From: an uncultured Candidatus Saccharibacteria bacterium
GTDB taxonomy: Bacteria; Patescibacteriota; Saccharimonadia; Saccharimonadales; Saccharimonadaceae
Direction: 5' to 3'
DNA length: 64,000 nucleotides
NCBI GenBank assembly: GCA_937859515.1
Contig: CALMAK010000021.1
Span: forward strand, 62,001 to 126,000
The translations under genes were made by a program, and so were the position numbers. Position 1 is the first letter of the stretch. The number at the start of each line of letters is the position of its first letter. Positions 36,021-45,348 of this stretch are shown here, one piece after another. The notes beneath the pieces were generated by a model that saw only the letters and a list, made by a program, of their open reading frames with translations, searched no databases and was not told where the DNA came from.

Positions 36021-36052
36021 GGATGGTCGGATTTCCACTATTCCGACCATCC
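36021..36052. repeat. Eleven-bp inverted repeat
   Basis: GGATGGTCGGA pairs perfectly with TCCGACCATCC around ten bases. There is no T run. It lies after the DUF1801 gene on the reverse strand. Confidence 0.6.
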
Positions 36053-36086
36053 CTAATAGTAAAACCAGCAAAGAGCTGATTATATA

Positions 36087-36437
36087 CTAAGCGACTACTT
36101 TTCGTACGATATCAGCAATCTTTGCCTCGGCGTCTGCATCGAGGTTGGTGAGATACCAGGCACTTCCAACAGGACCATCTTTTAGGCTACCCAGTTCCGT
36201 GAGATTGGTATTTTCCGTAAGACCAAAGCTTATGTATTTATCTTCCCTAAAGAATAGAACAACTGGTCCATCGTTCTTTAGGGCGTAACCAGGCATTCCG
36301 TACCATAACCGAGGTTGCAGTTGCGGCGCTATAGAAACGATAAGCTCGTGTAGCTGCCTACCGACAGCGTGATAAGTGTCACTAAAATTTTCTATTTTTG
36401 CTAGGACGTCCTGTACGCCAGCTTCATTTTTGTCCAT
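36087..36437 (-). CDS. DUF1801 family protein
   Basis: The 116-residue protein has the DUF1801 pattern with QPRLWYGMPGYALKNDGPVV and YISFGLTENTNL. This family (YdhG-like) folds like an alpha/beta barrel half and has no established activity. AAAGGAG lies about eight bases before the ATG. It stands alone between the non-coding region and tRNA-Gly. Confidence 0.82.
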   Translation of the reverse strand: MDKNEAGVQDVLAKIENFSDTYHAVGRQLHELIVSIAPQLQPRLWYGMPGYALKNDGPVVLFFREDKYISFGLTENTNLTELGSLKDGPVGSAWYLTNLDADAEAKIADIVRKVVA

Positions 36438-36565
36438 TGAACATCTCCTTTGTAGAGTTTATGAATTATTTGGCGATCAGGTTGAAGAGACTTCAAAGTA
36501 ATCAGTAATTTAATTATATCAAATGAAAAATACGCCGTACAGCGCATTTGACAGAAGGACTAAAT

Positions 36566-36641
36566 TGGTGCGGGTAAGGAGACTCTAACTCCTGGCCTCT
36601 TCCTTGGCAAGGAAGCGCTCTAACAACTGAGCTATACCCGC
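36566..36641 (-). tRNA. tRNA-Gly (anticodon GCC) with unusual T-loop
   Basis: Acceptor GCGGGTA with TACCCGC, D-arm GCTC/GAGC, anticodon stem CTTCC/GGAAG around TTGCCAA (anticodon GCC), discriminator A and encoded CCA. The T-arm is AGGAG-TTAGAGT-CTCCT: position 56 is A instead of the near-universal C. Confidence 0.93.
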
Positions 36642-36732
36642 GCACTCAGTAGAGTATAGCGATTTTCCCATTCTTTTGCAAGACGCTACCACCAGAAAAA
36701 GAAAATACCCCAGCGAACTGAGATATTTTCTT

Positions 36733-36808
36733 TGGTGGCTCCTCCCAGACTTGAACTGGGGACACAAGGCTCTTCAGGCCTCTGCTCTACCAACTGAGCT
36801 AAAGAGCC
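36733..36808 (-). tRNA. tRNA-Phe (anticodon GAA)
   Basis: Acceptor GGCTCTT with AGGAGCC, D-arm GCTC/GAGC, anticodon stem AGGC/GCCT around CTGAAGA (anticodon GAA), T-arm CCCAGTTCAAGTCTGGG, discriminator A and encoded CCA. An A/T-rich hairpin (about 36696-36734) follows its 3' end. Confidence 0.95.
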
Positions 36809-36856
36809 ATGATGGTAACTCTGTATATTCTACTAGAGTTACCGTCGGTTGGCAAG

Positions 36857-37618
36857 TTACTTCTTGTTGAGTCCCGTACCGATGTCACGCACCGCATCGA
36901 TCAACTCAATCGGAAAGAGCATCGTCGTCTTTTGACTTGGCTCGGTGCTTATACGCTCAATTGTATTTAATGTACGTAGATTTAATGCACCTGGGGTTGA
37001 AGCAATAATCCTAGCCGCTTCAGCCAGCGTCTCAGCTGCAGCACGTTCACCTTCAGCATTAATAATATTACTGCGACGCTCGCGCTCAGCCTCGGCTTGC
37101 TTTGCCATGGCGCGCTTCATATCCTGTGGCAGTTCAATATTCTGGATCTTGACCGCTTCGACATCAATTCCCCACTGGTCCGTCTGCGCATCGACGATTT
37201 CTTTAATCTGCTGGCTAATCTCTTCGCGCTTTGAAAGGAGCTCATCCAACTCAAAATTACCCGTCACGTCACGCAAAGCAGCCTGCGCAAACTGGCTCGT
37301 CGCATAGACATAATTCGTCGTCTCAAGCACCGCTTTTGGTGCATTGATAACACGAAAGTAGACGATTGCATCTACACCAGCCGTCACGTTATCCTTTGTG
37401 ATAATTTCCTGCTTTGCAACGTCAATCGGCATCGAACGAATGTCGACACGAATCAAACGCTGAAAAATTGGAATCACAATCCTAAGACCAGGGTCACGCA
37501 ATCCGGTGAAACGACCCAGTGTTAAAACTACACCACGCTCATATTGATTAATTACCTTGATACCGCCCAAGATAAAAATGACGACAGTGATGATGATAAT
37601 CCACAACAGTACTTCCAT
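36857..37618 (-). CDS. SPFH/Band 7 protein (stomatin-like)
   Basis: The 253-residue protein has an N-terminal membrane helix and the stomatin core: KVINQYERGVVLTLGRF, PGLRIVIPIFQRLIRVD, QAALRDVTGNFELDELLS and the coiled region KQAEAERERRSNIINAEGER. Such proteins form membrane microdomain scaffolds. The NfeD-type partner gene often found beside bacterial members is absent here. AAGGAG precedes the ATG by five bases. Confidence 0.92.
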   Translation of the reverse strand: MEVLLWIIIITVVIFILGGIKVINQYERGVVLTLGRFTGLRDPGLRIVIPIFQRLIRVDIRSMPIDVAKQEIITKDNVTAGVDAIVYFRVINAPKAVLETTNYVYATSQFAQAALRDVTGNFELDELLSKREEISQQIKEIVDAQTDQWGIDVEAVKIQNIELPQDMKRAMAKQAEAERERRSNIINAEGERAAAETLAEAARIIASTPGALNLRTLNTIERISTEPSQKTTMLFPIELIDAVRDIGTGLNKK

Positions 37619-37672
37619 ATACTCTCCTTATATTCTTTATATTAGTATACCACTGTTATACTAAATAGAGAT

Positions 37673-38842
37673 ATGGAGAATATGCGAGTACCACTGGCCG
37701 AACAAATGCGCCCCCTTACCCTTGACGAGGTGATTGGACAAACACAGCTGCTAGGTGATGCTGAGATTTTACGTCGCATTGTGAAGCAAAAAGAGCCCGT
37801 TAGTCTGATTTTATGGGGACCACCCGGTACGGGCAAGACGACACTGGCACGGATTATCGCGCGTGAGGTCAACGCCGAATTTATCGAATTAAGCGCTGTC
37901 ACTAGTGGTAAAAAAGATGTTGAGAAAGTCATTGAACACGCCAGGCAAAACTGGAACCTTGGGCTACGCACCATTTTGTTCGTCGACGAAATCCATCGCT
38001 TTAACAAAGCGCAGCAGGATGCATTCTTACCACATGTCGAATCTGGTCTAATCACTCTAATCGGTGCGACCACCGAAAATCCGAGTTTTGAAGTTATTGC
38101 CCCACTTCTTAGTCGTACGCGTGTCCTCGTACTACAGCCTCTCACCAAGGAAGAGGTTATCGCTATTTTAAGACGAGCGTTAAAGCAGCTAAACAAAACT
38201 AGAAACATCACGCCAAAGGCACTTGAATATCTCGCAGAATTATCAGGTGGCGATGCCCGTATTGCACTGGGAAATCTGGAGCTATCGCTAAGTTTCGGTG
38301 AAAAGATTACCCCCGAGATTGTCAAAGCTGCCGCGCAAAAGAGAGTCCCAGGATACGACAAAAAAGGCGACATGCACTACAACGTCATATCTGCATTCAT
38401 CAAAAGCATGCGCGGCAGCAACGTCGAAGCGGCCCTGTATTATCTATCACGGATGATTGACGCGGGCGAAGACCCAAAGTTTATTGCTCGGCGCATGGTT
38501 ATTTTTGCCTCTGAGGATATTGGGCTTGCCGGTAATGGTGCCCTGTCTCTTGCGACCGCAACCTTTCAGGCAATTGAGCGTGTCGGTATGCCCGAAGGAA
38601 GCTATATTTTATATCACTGCGCAACCGCCCTTGCCCGCTCACCAAAATCACGCGAGACAACTAACCTGATGTACGCCGCCCAGGCGCTCGCCAAGCAATA
38701 CCCCGACGCACAGGTGCCAATCCATCTCCGAAACGCACCAACCAAGCTCATGAAAGATCTTGGCTATGGGAAAGATTATGAATGGAAGGCAGATTTCAAG
38801 CATGACAAGGGATTCTTGCCTAACGAGATAAGAGAATCGTAG
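37673..38842 (+). CDS. rarA: Replication-associated AAA+ ATPase RarA (MgsA)
   Basis: The 389-residue protein has the N-terminal RPLTLDEVIGQTQL, the Walker A LWGPPGTGKTTLAR, Walker B FVDEIHRFNKAQQDAFLPHVE, sensor 1 IGATTENPSFEV and the C-terminal clamp-loader-like region DPKFIARRMVIFASEDIGLA. RarA acts at stalled replication forks with single-strand binding protein. Two ATGs near the start (37673 and 37682) are possible; TATACT lies ten bases before the first. Confidence 0.95.
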   Translation: MENMRVPLAEQMRPLTLDEVIGQTQLLGDAEILRRIVKQKEPVSLILWGPPGTGKTTLARIIAREVNAEFIELSAVTSGKKDVEKVIEHARQNWNLGLRTILFVDEIHRFNKAQQDAFLPHVESGLITLIGATTENPSFEVIAPLLSRTRVLVLQPLTKEEVIAILRRALKQLNKTRNITPKALEYLAELSGGDARIALGNLELSLSFGEKITPEIVKAAAQKRVPGYDKKGDMHYNVISAFIKSMRGSNVEAALYYLSRMIDAGEDPKFIARRMVIFASEDIGLAGNGALSLATATFQAIERVGMPEGSYILYHCATALARSPKSRETTNLMYAAQALAKQYPDAQVPIHLRNAPTKLMKDLGYGKDYEWKADFKHDKGFLPNEIRES

Positions 38843-38844
38843 AA

Positions 38845-40461
38845 CTATTCGTCCAGTAACGCAGCCGCTACACCGTTTGTCCAGCCAAATCCATCCTGTA
38901 GCTGATATTCACCACCGCCTCCGAGGCCCGACTCACCAACAACATCATATTTCTCAATCATTTTACCTTCAGTCTTAAATACCTTTTCATTCACCTGCAG
39001 CCATCGCAGCTTAATCTCGGCGGCAAGCTCATGATAGCCATAATTACGTAATCCCTGGATTGTCACCCACTGCAAGGGTGCCCAGCCGTTAGGACTGTCC
39101 CACTGCTGTCCATTATCAATGAGCGTCGACACCAATCCACCGTCCTTCAGAAAATCCTGTCGGATGCGTTCTGCCACTGCTGCTGCCTGTTTGGTTGTGG
39201 CAATTTTAGCATACAACGGAAATACTCCCGCCAAAGACAATACGCCTGTTGCCTGTTTAGTGTGGAAGTTATAATCAATAAAAAAATTTTGTTCGTCATC
39301 CCAACAGTATTCAGAGATCGCGCGTGCGCGGCGCTCGGCATATAATGCGTACCTCCGGCTGGTTGGCGCATTTCTTAATAAACGATACCCCTCGGCAATT
39401 GTTTGTTCGAGATGATACATCAACGCATTCAAGTCAACAGGGATGATGTCTGCTGTATGGATTGTACGGATGTCTGATGGATCATGAAACCAGCGCGAGC
39501 TGAAGTCCCAACCGCTCTCGGCCGCTGCACGAAGATGTAAATATAGTCGGTCTGGATCGCGACCCTCAGCCTCACGTGCCGTCATAATATCTTCACGCAA
39601 GGACTCTGGTCGCGGCGCTACCTTATCATCATGATATCGATTCAACAACATACCGCTCTTCATCTTTACGACACGCCGGTACGCTGCATGCTCGGTCTGT
39701 TCGAGACTTGCCTTGCCCTTCATCCAGTATTTATGTTCCGCAACGAGATACGGTAAATATTCCACAATAGTTCGGCGGCCTTTATGTCGTGCCAACAACT
39801 TTACCATGTGACTAAAAAACGGTGGCTGTGATCGACTGAGGAAATAGGTGCGATTTGCCGTTGGAATGAATCCAAACTTGCGAATCATATAGGCATAATT
39901 TTTCATCATACCCTCAATCGTACCCCACTTTTTATCTGCCGCAAGACCTAGCATAATAAAATAACTATCCCAGTAAAACTGCTCGCTAAAACGCCCGCCC
40001 GGCACAACGTATTTGTGCGGCAGCGCAATCAACGACCCGCGATCCACCCGATTTCGACGCTCAAGCACCTTCCATACATCAGAAATATGATTACGCATTG
40101 TGCTATCTGGCTTTGTAGTATAGCTCGATTTTCCAATATTGAATTCGTAAAAGTGTCGATTCAAAAACTCATGAAGGCTAAAATTTGGATCCTTACGCTC
40201 CAACAGATACTCTTGTTGAATCTGTTTCATGCGACGACGCGGCACAAGATCAACAAATGTTTTACCGTCACTATATACCTGTCGTTGCTGAACATCAGAA
40301 AACAATTGTCCCAGGCCTTCATCAGGACTCTTAGGCACAGGCTTGACCCGACCAGCTGTTTTAACGACAGACGTCTTGGCAATATCAAGACTACGACCCG
40401 CAGTTCGTGCGATTGATCGCCGAGTTTTGTTAATACTTATTTTTATTGTTTTTTTCATCAT
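38845..40461 (-). CDS. Trehalase family glycoside hydrolase (GH37-like)
   Basis: The 538-residue protein carries both trehalase signatures: PGGRFSEQFYWDSYF (residues about 160-174) and QQWDSPNGWAPLQW (about 460-473). The catalytic aspartate region is DRLYLHLRAAAESGWDFSSR. There is a basic N-terminal stretch of about 45 residues but no clear signal peptide, so it is probably cytoplasmic, like TreF. It would split trehalose to glucose. Its stop lies two bases from the rarA stop. The start (ATG ATG AAA) has only a weak GTAGGGC upstream. Confidence 0.9.
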   Translation of the reverse strand: MMKKTIKISINKTRRSIARTAGRSLDIAKTSVVKTAGRVKPVPKSPDEGLGQLFSDVQQRQVYSDGKTFVDLVPRRRMKQIQQEYLLERKDPNFSLHEFLNRHFYEFNIGKSSYTTKPDSTMRNHISDVWKVLERRNRVDRGSLIALPHKYVVPGGRFSEQFYWDSYFIMLGLAADKKWGTIEGMMKNYAYMIRKFGFIPTANRTYFLSRSQPPFFSHMVKLLARHKGRRTIVEYLPYLVAEHKYWMKGKASLEQTEHAAYRRVVKMKSGMLLNRYHDDKVAPRPESLREDIMTAREAEGRDPDRLYLHLRAAAESGWDFSSRWFHDPSDIRTIHTADIIPVDLNALMYHLEQTIAEGYRLLRNAPTSRRYALYAERRARAISEYCWDDEQNFFIDYNFHTKQATGVLSLAGVFPLYAKIATTKQAAAVAERIRQDFLKDGGLVSTLIDNGQQWDSPNGWAPLQWVTIQGLRNYGYHELAAEIKLRWLQVNEKVFKTEGKMIEKYDVVGESGLGGGGEYQLQDGFGWTNGVAAALLDE

Positions 40462-40510
40462 GCCCTACTGTTAAGTATAAGCAGTTTATCTGACAGCTAC
40501 AAGCCTACTT

Positions 40511-40939
40511 TTAGAGAGGATCTACAAGCCATTTGTATATCAACTGTTGAGCACGATACGGACTGTCCTTAAAGGACTGCGGATTAATGAATTGAACGTC
40601 ATCCGCATCGACTCCTTTAGAAAATTGCGGCAGCACGTCAAACGTTACACGAAAAATCACCCACAACTGCCACGCCTGCCTTGAGTCAACCCACATGATG
40701 TCATGTCCAATTGGCTGGTACAAAAAAGGCGTATCCTGAGCGAGCGCCACTTCTTCGAAGAGTTCTCGACGGAGGCCATTCTCGATAGTTTCGCCATGGT
40801 CAAGCCCGCCACCCGGCAACGTCCAATCACTACCCGCCTCTTTCACGCATAGTATCTCGCCTTCTTCATTCTCAATGACCGCTTTCAACGAGACGCGAAA
40901 AAACGTATTTGGATACTTTGATATTTGATCTTCTTGCAT
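40511..40939 (-). CDS. Nudix hydrolase
   Basis: About 142 residues starting MQEDQISKYPNTFFRVSL. The Nudix box GGGLDHGETIENGLRRELFE with EVAL following is complete. The substrate is unknown; the small single-domain form fits nucleotide sugar or oxidised nucleotide hydrolases. The open frame is 20 codons longer upstream, but AGAAAGG before the chosen ATG and conservation of the N-terminus favour this start. It lies between typA and the trehalase gene, same strand. Confidence 0.85.
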   Translation of the reverse strand: MQEDQISKYPNTFFRVSLKAVIENEEGEILCVKEAGSDWTLPGGGLDHGETIENGLRRELFEEVALAQDTPFLYQPIGHDIMWVDSRQAWQLWVIFRVTFDVLPQFSKGVDADDVQFINPQSFKDSPYRAQQLIYKWLVDPL

Positions 40940-41002
40940 TATTGTATGCCTTTCTCCAAATACGCCCATCCCCTGCGTATTTAGGTAAGAAATCGTCAAG
41001 AG

Positions 41003-42823
41003 CTACTGTTTTGCAGCACGCTTGCGTTCATTCGGATCAAGATAACGCTTACGGAGGCGTAGTGATTTTGGCGTCACTTCGAGTAACTCATCGTCTTCGA
41101 TAAAATCAATGCATTGTTCGAGGCTGAGATCAGTAAACGGTGTCAGTTGTACGACACCATCGCTGCTGCTTGAACGCATATTGGTCAAGTGTTTTGCCTT
41201 ACAGACATTAATTTCCATATCATCACCACGACGATTCAATCCAATAATCATGCCGGCATATACCGCCGTACCTGCACCGACATACAATTCGCCACGTGCT
41301 TCAGCTGCTTGTAGTGCATACGGTGTTGTTGTACCAGCTTCAAAGGCAATCAGCACACCATTACGGGATTGTGGTAATTTGCCCCCAACTGGCTGGTAAC
41401 CGTGCGGAAGGCTGTTCATAATGACGGTACCCTTCGTAGCCGTCAGAAGGAGGTTACGAAGACCAATCAGCGCACGCGTTGGCAGAATATAATCCATGCG
41501 CGCCGTACCGCTACTCGTCTGCTCTTGTCCGCGCATTTCGGCACGACGTGTACCTAATTCTTGACTGACAGCACCAACAAACTCTGGCGCAACTTCAATA
41601 AATAACTCTTCGATTGGCTCTTTTTCAACGCCATCTTCATGAATAGTAACTACCTGTGGACGACCAACTTCAAATTCAAAACCTTCACGGCGCATTGTTT
41701 CGATTAAAACCGAAAGGTGCAACTCACCACGGCCTGACACCGTAAAGCCGATACCGTCATCCTCAACACGAAGGCTGACATTCGTCTCCAGCTCCTTACG
41801 AAGGCGATCACCGATCTGACGACCAGTCGTGAACTCACCCTCTTTACCTTTCATTGGGCTTGTATTAGGACCAAGATACATACTGAGTGTCGGCGCCTCG
41901 ATATCAATGGTCGGCAACGCCTCAGGCGTATCTTTATCGGCCACCGTCTCGCCAATGTGTGCATCGGCAATACCCGTTAGCGCCACAATATCGCCAGCAC
42001 CTGCTTCCGTAATTTCTTCCTTAGCAAGACCTCGGTAGCCAAAAATCTTTTCAATCTTACTATTAATAATCGTGCCGTCACGTTTGATCAATGCCACAGG
42101 GCCACGTTTGGCCACGCCGCGTGTAATACGACCAATTGCGTACTTACCAAGGAATGAATCATACGTAAGGCTCGTTACCAATAATTGCAGGGGACCATCG
42201 GCATTAACAGATGGAGCCGGAATATCACTCACAATTGCCTCAAAAATCGGGGTAAGATCAGCATGTTCAGACGGGTTATCTGGTAGCTCAGCCCACGCCT
42301 TACCTTCACGACCAATCGCATAGTAAACTGGATAATGCAGCTGGCTATCGTCTGTTGCGAGCTCAAGAAATAGGTCAGCGAGCTCATCTTCGACCTCGTC
42401 AATACGGCGTGCAGGCTTATCAATCTTATTAATCACAACTACTGGCTTCAACCCTAATTCAAGCGCCTTCGTCAATACAAACTTCGTCTGTGGCATTGGA
42501 CCTTCCTGGGCATCAACAATCAGCAATACACCATCCGCCATGTTGAGCGTGCGCTCCACCTCACCAGAAAAGTCGGCGTGGCCCGGCGTGTCGATGACGT
42601 TAATCTTATAGTCATTATAATAAATTGAAGTTTGCTTGGCGGTAATCGTGATACCTCGCTCGTGCTCCTGGTCACCACTATCCATAATCAATTCTTGCGC
42701 CATCTCAGCTTGATTATCGCGGAAGGTGTTACTTTGTTTTAACAGCCCATCCACCATGGTTGTTTTACCATGGTCAACGTGGGCAATGATTGCAATATTG
42801 CGAATGTTCTTTGGGTCTTTCAT
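41003..42823 (-). CDS. typA: Translational GTPase TypA/BipA
   Basis: The 606-residue protein has the GTPase motifs [15 protein letters not shown], the switch [15 protein letters not shown] and NKIDKPARR, followed by EF-G-like domains and a C-terminal TypA domain with [15 protein letters not shown]. BipA binds ribosomes and helps 50S assembly, mainly in cold or stress. GGAGG lies 12 bases before the ATG. Confidence 0.97.
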   Translation of the reverse strand: MKDPKNIRNIAIIAHVDHGKTTMVDGLLKQSNTFRDNQAEMAQELIMDSGDQEHERGITITAKQTSIYYNDYKINVIDTPGHADFSGEVERTLNMADGVLLIVDAQEGPMPQTKFVLTKALELGLKPVVVINKIDKPARRIDEVEDELADLFLELATDDSQLHYPVYYAIGREGKAWAELPDNPSEHADLTPIFEAIVSDIPAPSVNADGPLQLLVTSLTYDSFLGKYAIGRITRGVAKRGPVALIKRDGTIINSKIEKIFGYRGLAKEEITEAGAGDIVALTGIADAHIGETVADKDTPEALPTIDIEAPTLSMYLGPNTSPMKGKEGEFTTGRQIGDRLRKELETNVSLRVEDDGIGFTVSGRGELHLSVLIETMRREGFEFEVGRPQVVTIHEDGVEKEPIEELFIEVAPEFVGAVSQELGTRRAEMRGQEQTSSGTARMDYILPTRALIGLRNLLLTATKGTVIMNSLPHGYQPVGGKLPQSRNGVLIAFEAGTTTPYALQAAEARGELYVGAGTAVYAGMIIGLNRRGDDMEINVCKAKHLTNMRSSSSDGVVQLTPFTDLSLEQCIDFIEDDELLEVTPKSLRLRKRYLDPNERKRAAKQ

Positions 42824-42896
42824 GAAAAAATAATGCCTCCGTTACGGCAGGCTTCCTTTCTTTTACCATACCATAGATAAGCGCCAGTGGCAATCA

Positions 42897-45260
42897 CTAG
42901 TGTTTTTGACGACTAGTGAGTCGCACAAACTTCTCAACCCTCTGACGTGAAATGCGACCACCAGACATACGTTCGATTTTATTAAACGGCATATCGACAA
43001 TAAACATAACATTATTTGCTTTGATTGGCTGACCGCAAAGAAAATAAAACTTCCGCACGCCCATAATCAATCCATAACACAGCCTACCAATCCAGTTCTG
43101 GCGTGAAAGTTGACGAATCGTATCGTCCATAGTGAGTGGGGCGGCTGCACCCCATGTCGCAGGTGGTAATTCCCTACCTAGCATCTTAGTAAACTCTTCA
43201 GTGCTAACATTTTTAATATCGCCGGTACCGTAGTGCGGTAAATCGTTACGTCTTTTTCCTCCTTTGTCACCAGTGACCCACAACTTGCCAGACAGACGAA
43301 TGTCACGCGACGATGCACCAATTTCGACGATGCGCTCGCCCTCCTCGACCCGCCATCTGCCTTGGTTCACGTCATAATACGCGAAGGTATGATCGTCGAG
43401 TGTAAATGTCACATGCTTCTGTTCGCCTGGTTGTAGCATGACTTTAATAAAACCTTTTAGCTCATGTTTTGGTGCAGCATAACTGGCATTTGACACACCC
43501 AGGTAAAGCTGTGCAATCTCCTCACCCGCCACGTTGCCAATGTTCTTGATACTGCAAGAGACTTTGCCATCTTCAATTACTAGGTCTCCATATTCAAATA
43601 TCGTATAGGATAGTCCATGACCAAACGGAAATCGTACCGGCACGTCCCGTGTATCATAATAGCGATAACCCACAAATAACCCCTCTCGATGTTCGGCAGT
43701 ACGCTCCTTACCTGGATAGTTACCAGCAGTTGGTGCATCATCGTAGATCAATGGATAACTCATGGCTAATTTGCCACTTGGCGCATATTCACCGGTTACG
43801 ATACTTGCCAATGCAGTACCCGCTCCTTGCCCGCCCAGGAATCCATGTACAATCGCCTGCACGCCATCAACAAATGGTAACTCCACTGGCGCACCACCAG
43901 CCAACACCACTACAATCTTCTTGCCAAGTCCTGCAAGTTCGTTCACTAACCGCAGTTGGTTATCCGGCAAACGCATATGCTCACGGTCAGACCCCTCGGC
44001 CTCGCTGGCTTCAGGTAGGCCCAAAAATAATACAATCGTATCAGCCAACTTTGCCAGCCTCACCGCCTTGGTGCGTTTTATAGTGCTATGACCACCAGCA
44101 CGCTTAAAACCTGGCTCATAACCAATTATTTCAAGATTCGTGTTCCGCAGTGCATCAATTGGTGTATCAAGCCGCGTCGGATTGACCAACGAACTGCCAG
44201 CGCCTTGATATCGCGGTGTTCCGGCAAAATCGCCAATGACAGCAACTTTTTCACCATTACTCAGCGGTAACGCATGCGTATCATTCTTCAACAGCACCAC
44301 CGAATGGCGCGCCGCTTCAACAGCCAACGTATGATGCGCCTCATGATCCGCTGACACTGAAGCATCCGTGGCTTTATCCGCATCAAACACTACGTCCAAT
44401 AGTGTATCAACACGCTCATTGAGAACCTCCTCGTCTAGTTTGCCTGCTTTTACCGCTACCACAATTTCGGCATCGGTCACACCACCACTTGATGGCATCT
44501 CTAGCTGATTGCCCGCTTTTAGTCCCGCCACACGGTTATTATTACCGCCCCAGTCAGTCACGACAACACCATCAAAACCCCATTCTTTCCGTAAAATATC
44601 GTTCAGGAGGTGCACGTTTTCATTGGCATACACGCCATTTACTTTATTGTATGAACTCATCACCACACGTGGCTTTGCCCCTACAACTACGCGACGGAAA
44701 CCCTCCAGATACAGCTCGCGCAGGGTACGTTCATCAACTATCTCATCAATTGACATACGCAGATGCTCCTGACTATTAGCGGCAAAGTGCTTCGGACACG
44801 CTGCTACACCCGTCGACTGGACCCCCTTCACCATTGCTGCCGCAAGCTCACCCGAAATATACGGGTCTTCACTATAATATTCAAAGTTGCGACCACCCAG
44901 CGGGTCACGTGCGATATTCAGCCCTGGACCCAATAACACACTCACCTTCTCAGCGGCCGCCTCGCGCCCTAGCGCTTCACCAACCTCACTCAGCAATCTC
45001 GTATCCCAACTATTCGCCAGCGTCGCGGCCGCTGGGAAACACGTTGCCGGGATACTTTTATTTAGCCCTAAATGATCTGCTTTGCCACCCTGCTTACGCA
45101 AACCGTGCGGCCCATCGGTCAGCATAATACTCGGAACACCCAGCCGTTCCACCGCCTTGGTATTCCAAAAGTTCGCTCCACTCATCAAACCAGCCTTTTC
45201 CTCAAGCGTCAGCTGCTCAATAATATCCTGATGCTTACGCGGGCCACTTGCGGTCTTCAT
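42897..45260 (-). CDS. GH3 family beta-glycosidase, standard domain order
   Basis: The 787-residue protein has the usual order: N-terminal GH3 domain with MLTDGPHGLRKQ, RDPLGGRNFEYYSEDP, CPKHFAANSQE and the nucleophile aspartate in GVVVTDWGGNN; then the GH3 C domain with LLKNDTHALPLS and the acid/base region EASEAEGSDRE; then a fibronectin III-like domain. Most relatives are beta-glucosidases or beta-xylosidases. No signal peptide is seen, so it probably works inside. The last 80 residues have a hydrophobic basic tail (MGVRKFYFLCGQPIK). TATAAT lies six bases before the ATG. Confidence 0.93.
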   Translation of the reverse strand: MKTASGPRKHQDIIEQLTLEEKAGLMSGANFWNTKAVERLGVPSIMLTDGPHGLRKQGGKADHLGLNKSIPATCFPAAATLANSWDTRLLSEVGEALGREAAAEKVSVLLGPGLNIARDPLGGRNFEYYSEDPYISGELAAAMVKGVQSTGVAACPKHFAANSQEHLRMSIDEIVDERTLRELYLEGFRRVVVGAKPRVVMSSYNKVNGVYANENVHLLNDILRKEWGFDGVVVTDWGGNNNRVAGLKAGNQLEMPSSGGVTDAEIVVAVKAGKLDEEVLNERVDTLLDVVFDADKATDASVSADHEAHHTLAVEAARHSVVLLKNDTHALPLSNGEKVAVIGDFAGTPRYQGAGSSLVNPTRLDTPIDALRNTNLEIIGYEPGFKRAGGHSTIKRTKAVRLAKLADTIVLFLGLPEASEAEGSDREHMRLPDNQLRLVNELAGLGKKIVVVLAGGAPVELPFVDGVQAIVHGFLGGQGAGTALASIVTGEYAPSGKLAMSYPLIYDDAPTAGNYPGKERTAEHREGLFVGYRYYDTRDVPVRFPFGHGLSYTIFEYGDLVIEDGKVSCSIKNIGNVAGEEIAQLYLGVSNASYAAPKHELKGFIKVMLQPGEQKHVTFTLDDHTFAYYDVNQGRWRVEEGERIVEIGASSRDIRLSGKLWVTGDKGGKRRNDLPHYGTGDIKNVSTEEFTKMLGRELPPATWGAAAPLTMDDTIRQLSRQNWIGRLCYGLIMGVRKFYFLCGQPIKANNVMFIVDMPFNKIERMSGGRISRQRVEKFVRLTSRQKH

Positions 45261-45348
45261 AGCTTTATTATAGCACCGAGCGGCTTGGATTCATTGCTCC
45301 TCATTTCATACAGACACGGACACATCCGACATATTTCAGTACGTATCC

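Larger units (their letters stand above)
35765..36086. other. Non-coding region with hairpins and tRNA-like remnants
   Basis: No gene is visible in these 322 bases. They hold a tRNA-like piece (35837-35860), a long A/T-rich hairpin (35935-35979), TGGTGCGG (35976-35983), which matches the CCA end of tRNA-Gly, and an 11-bp hairpin (36021-36052). Confidence 0.5.

Noticed and set aside
37642-38373. A 243-residue reverse frame opposite rarA
   Set aside because: It is a shadow of the rarA Walker A and B region, rich in serine as expected for antisense reading.
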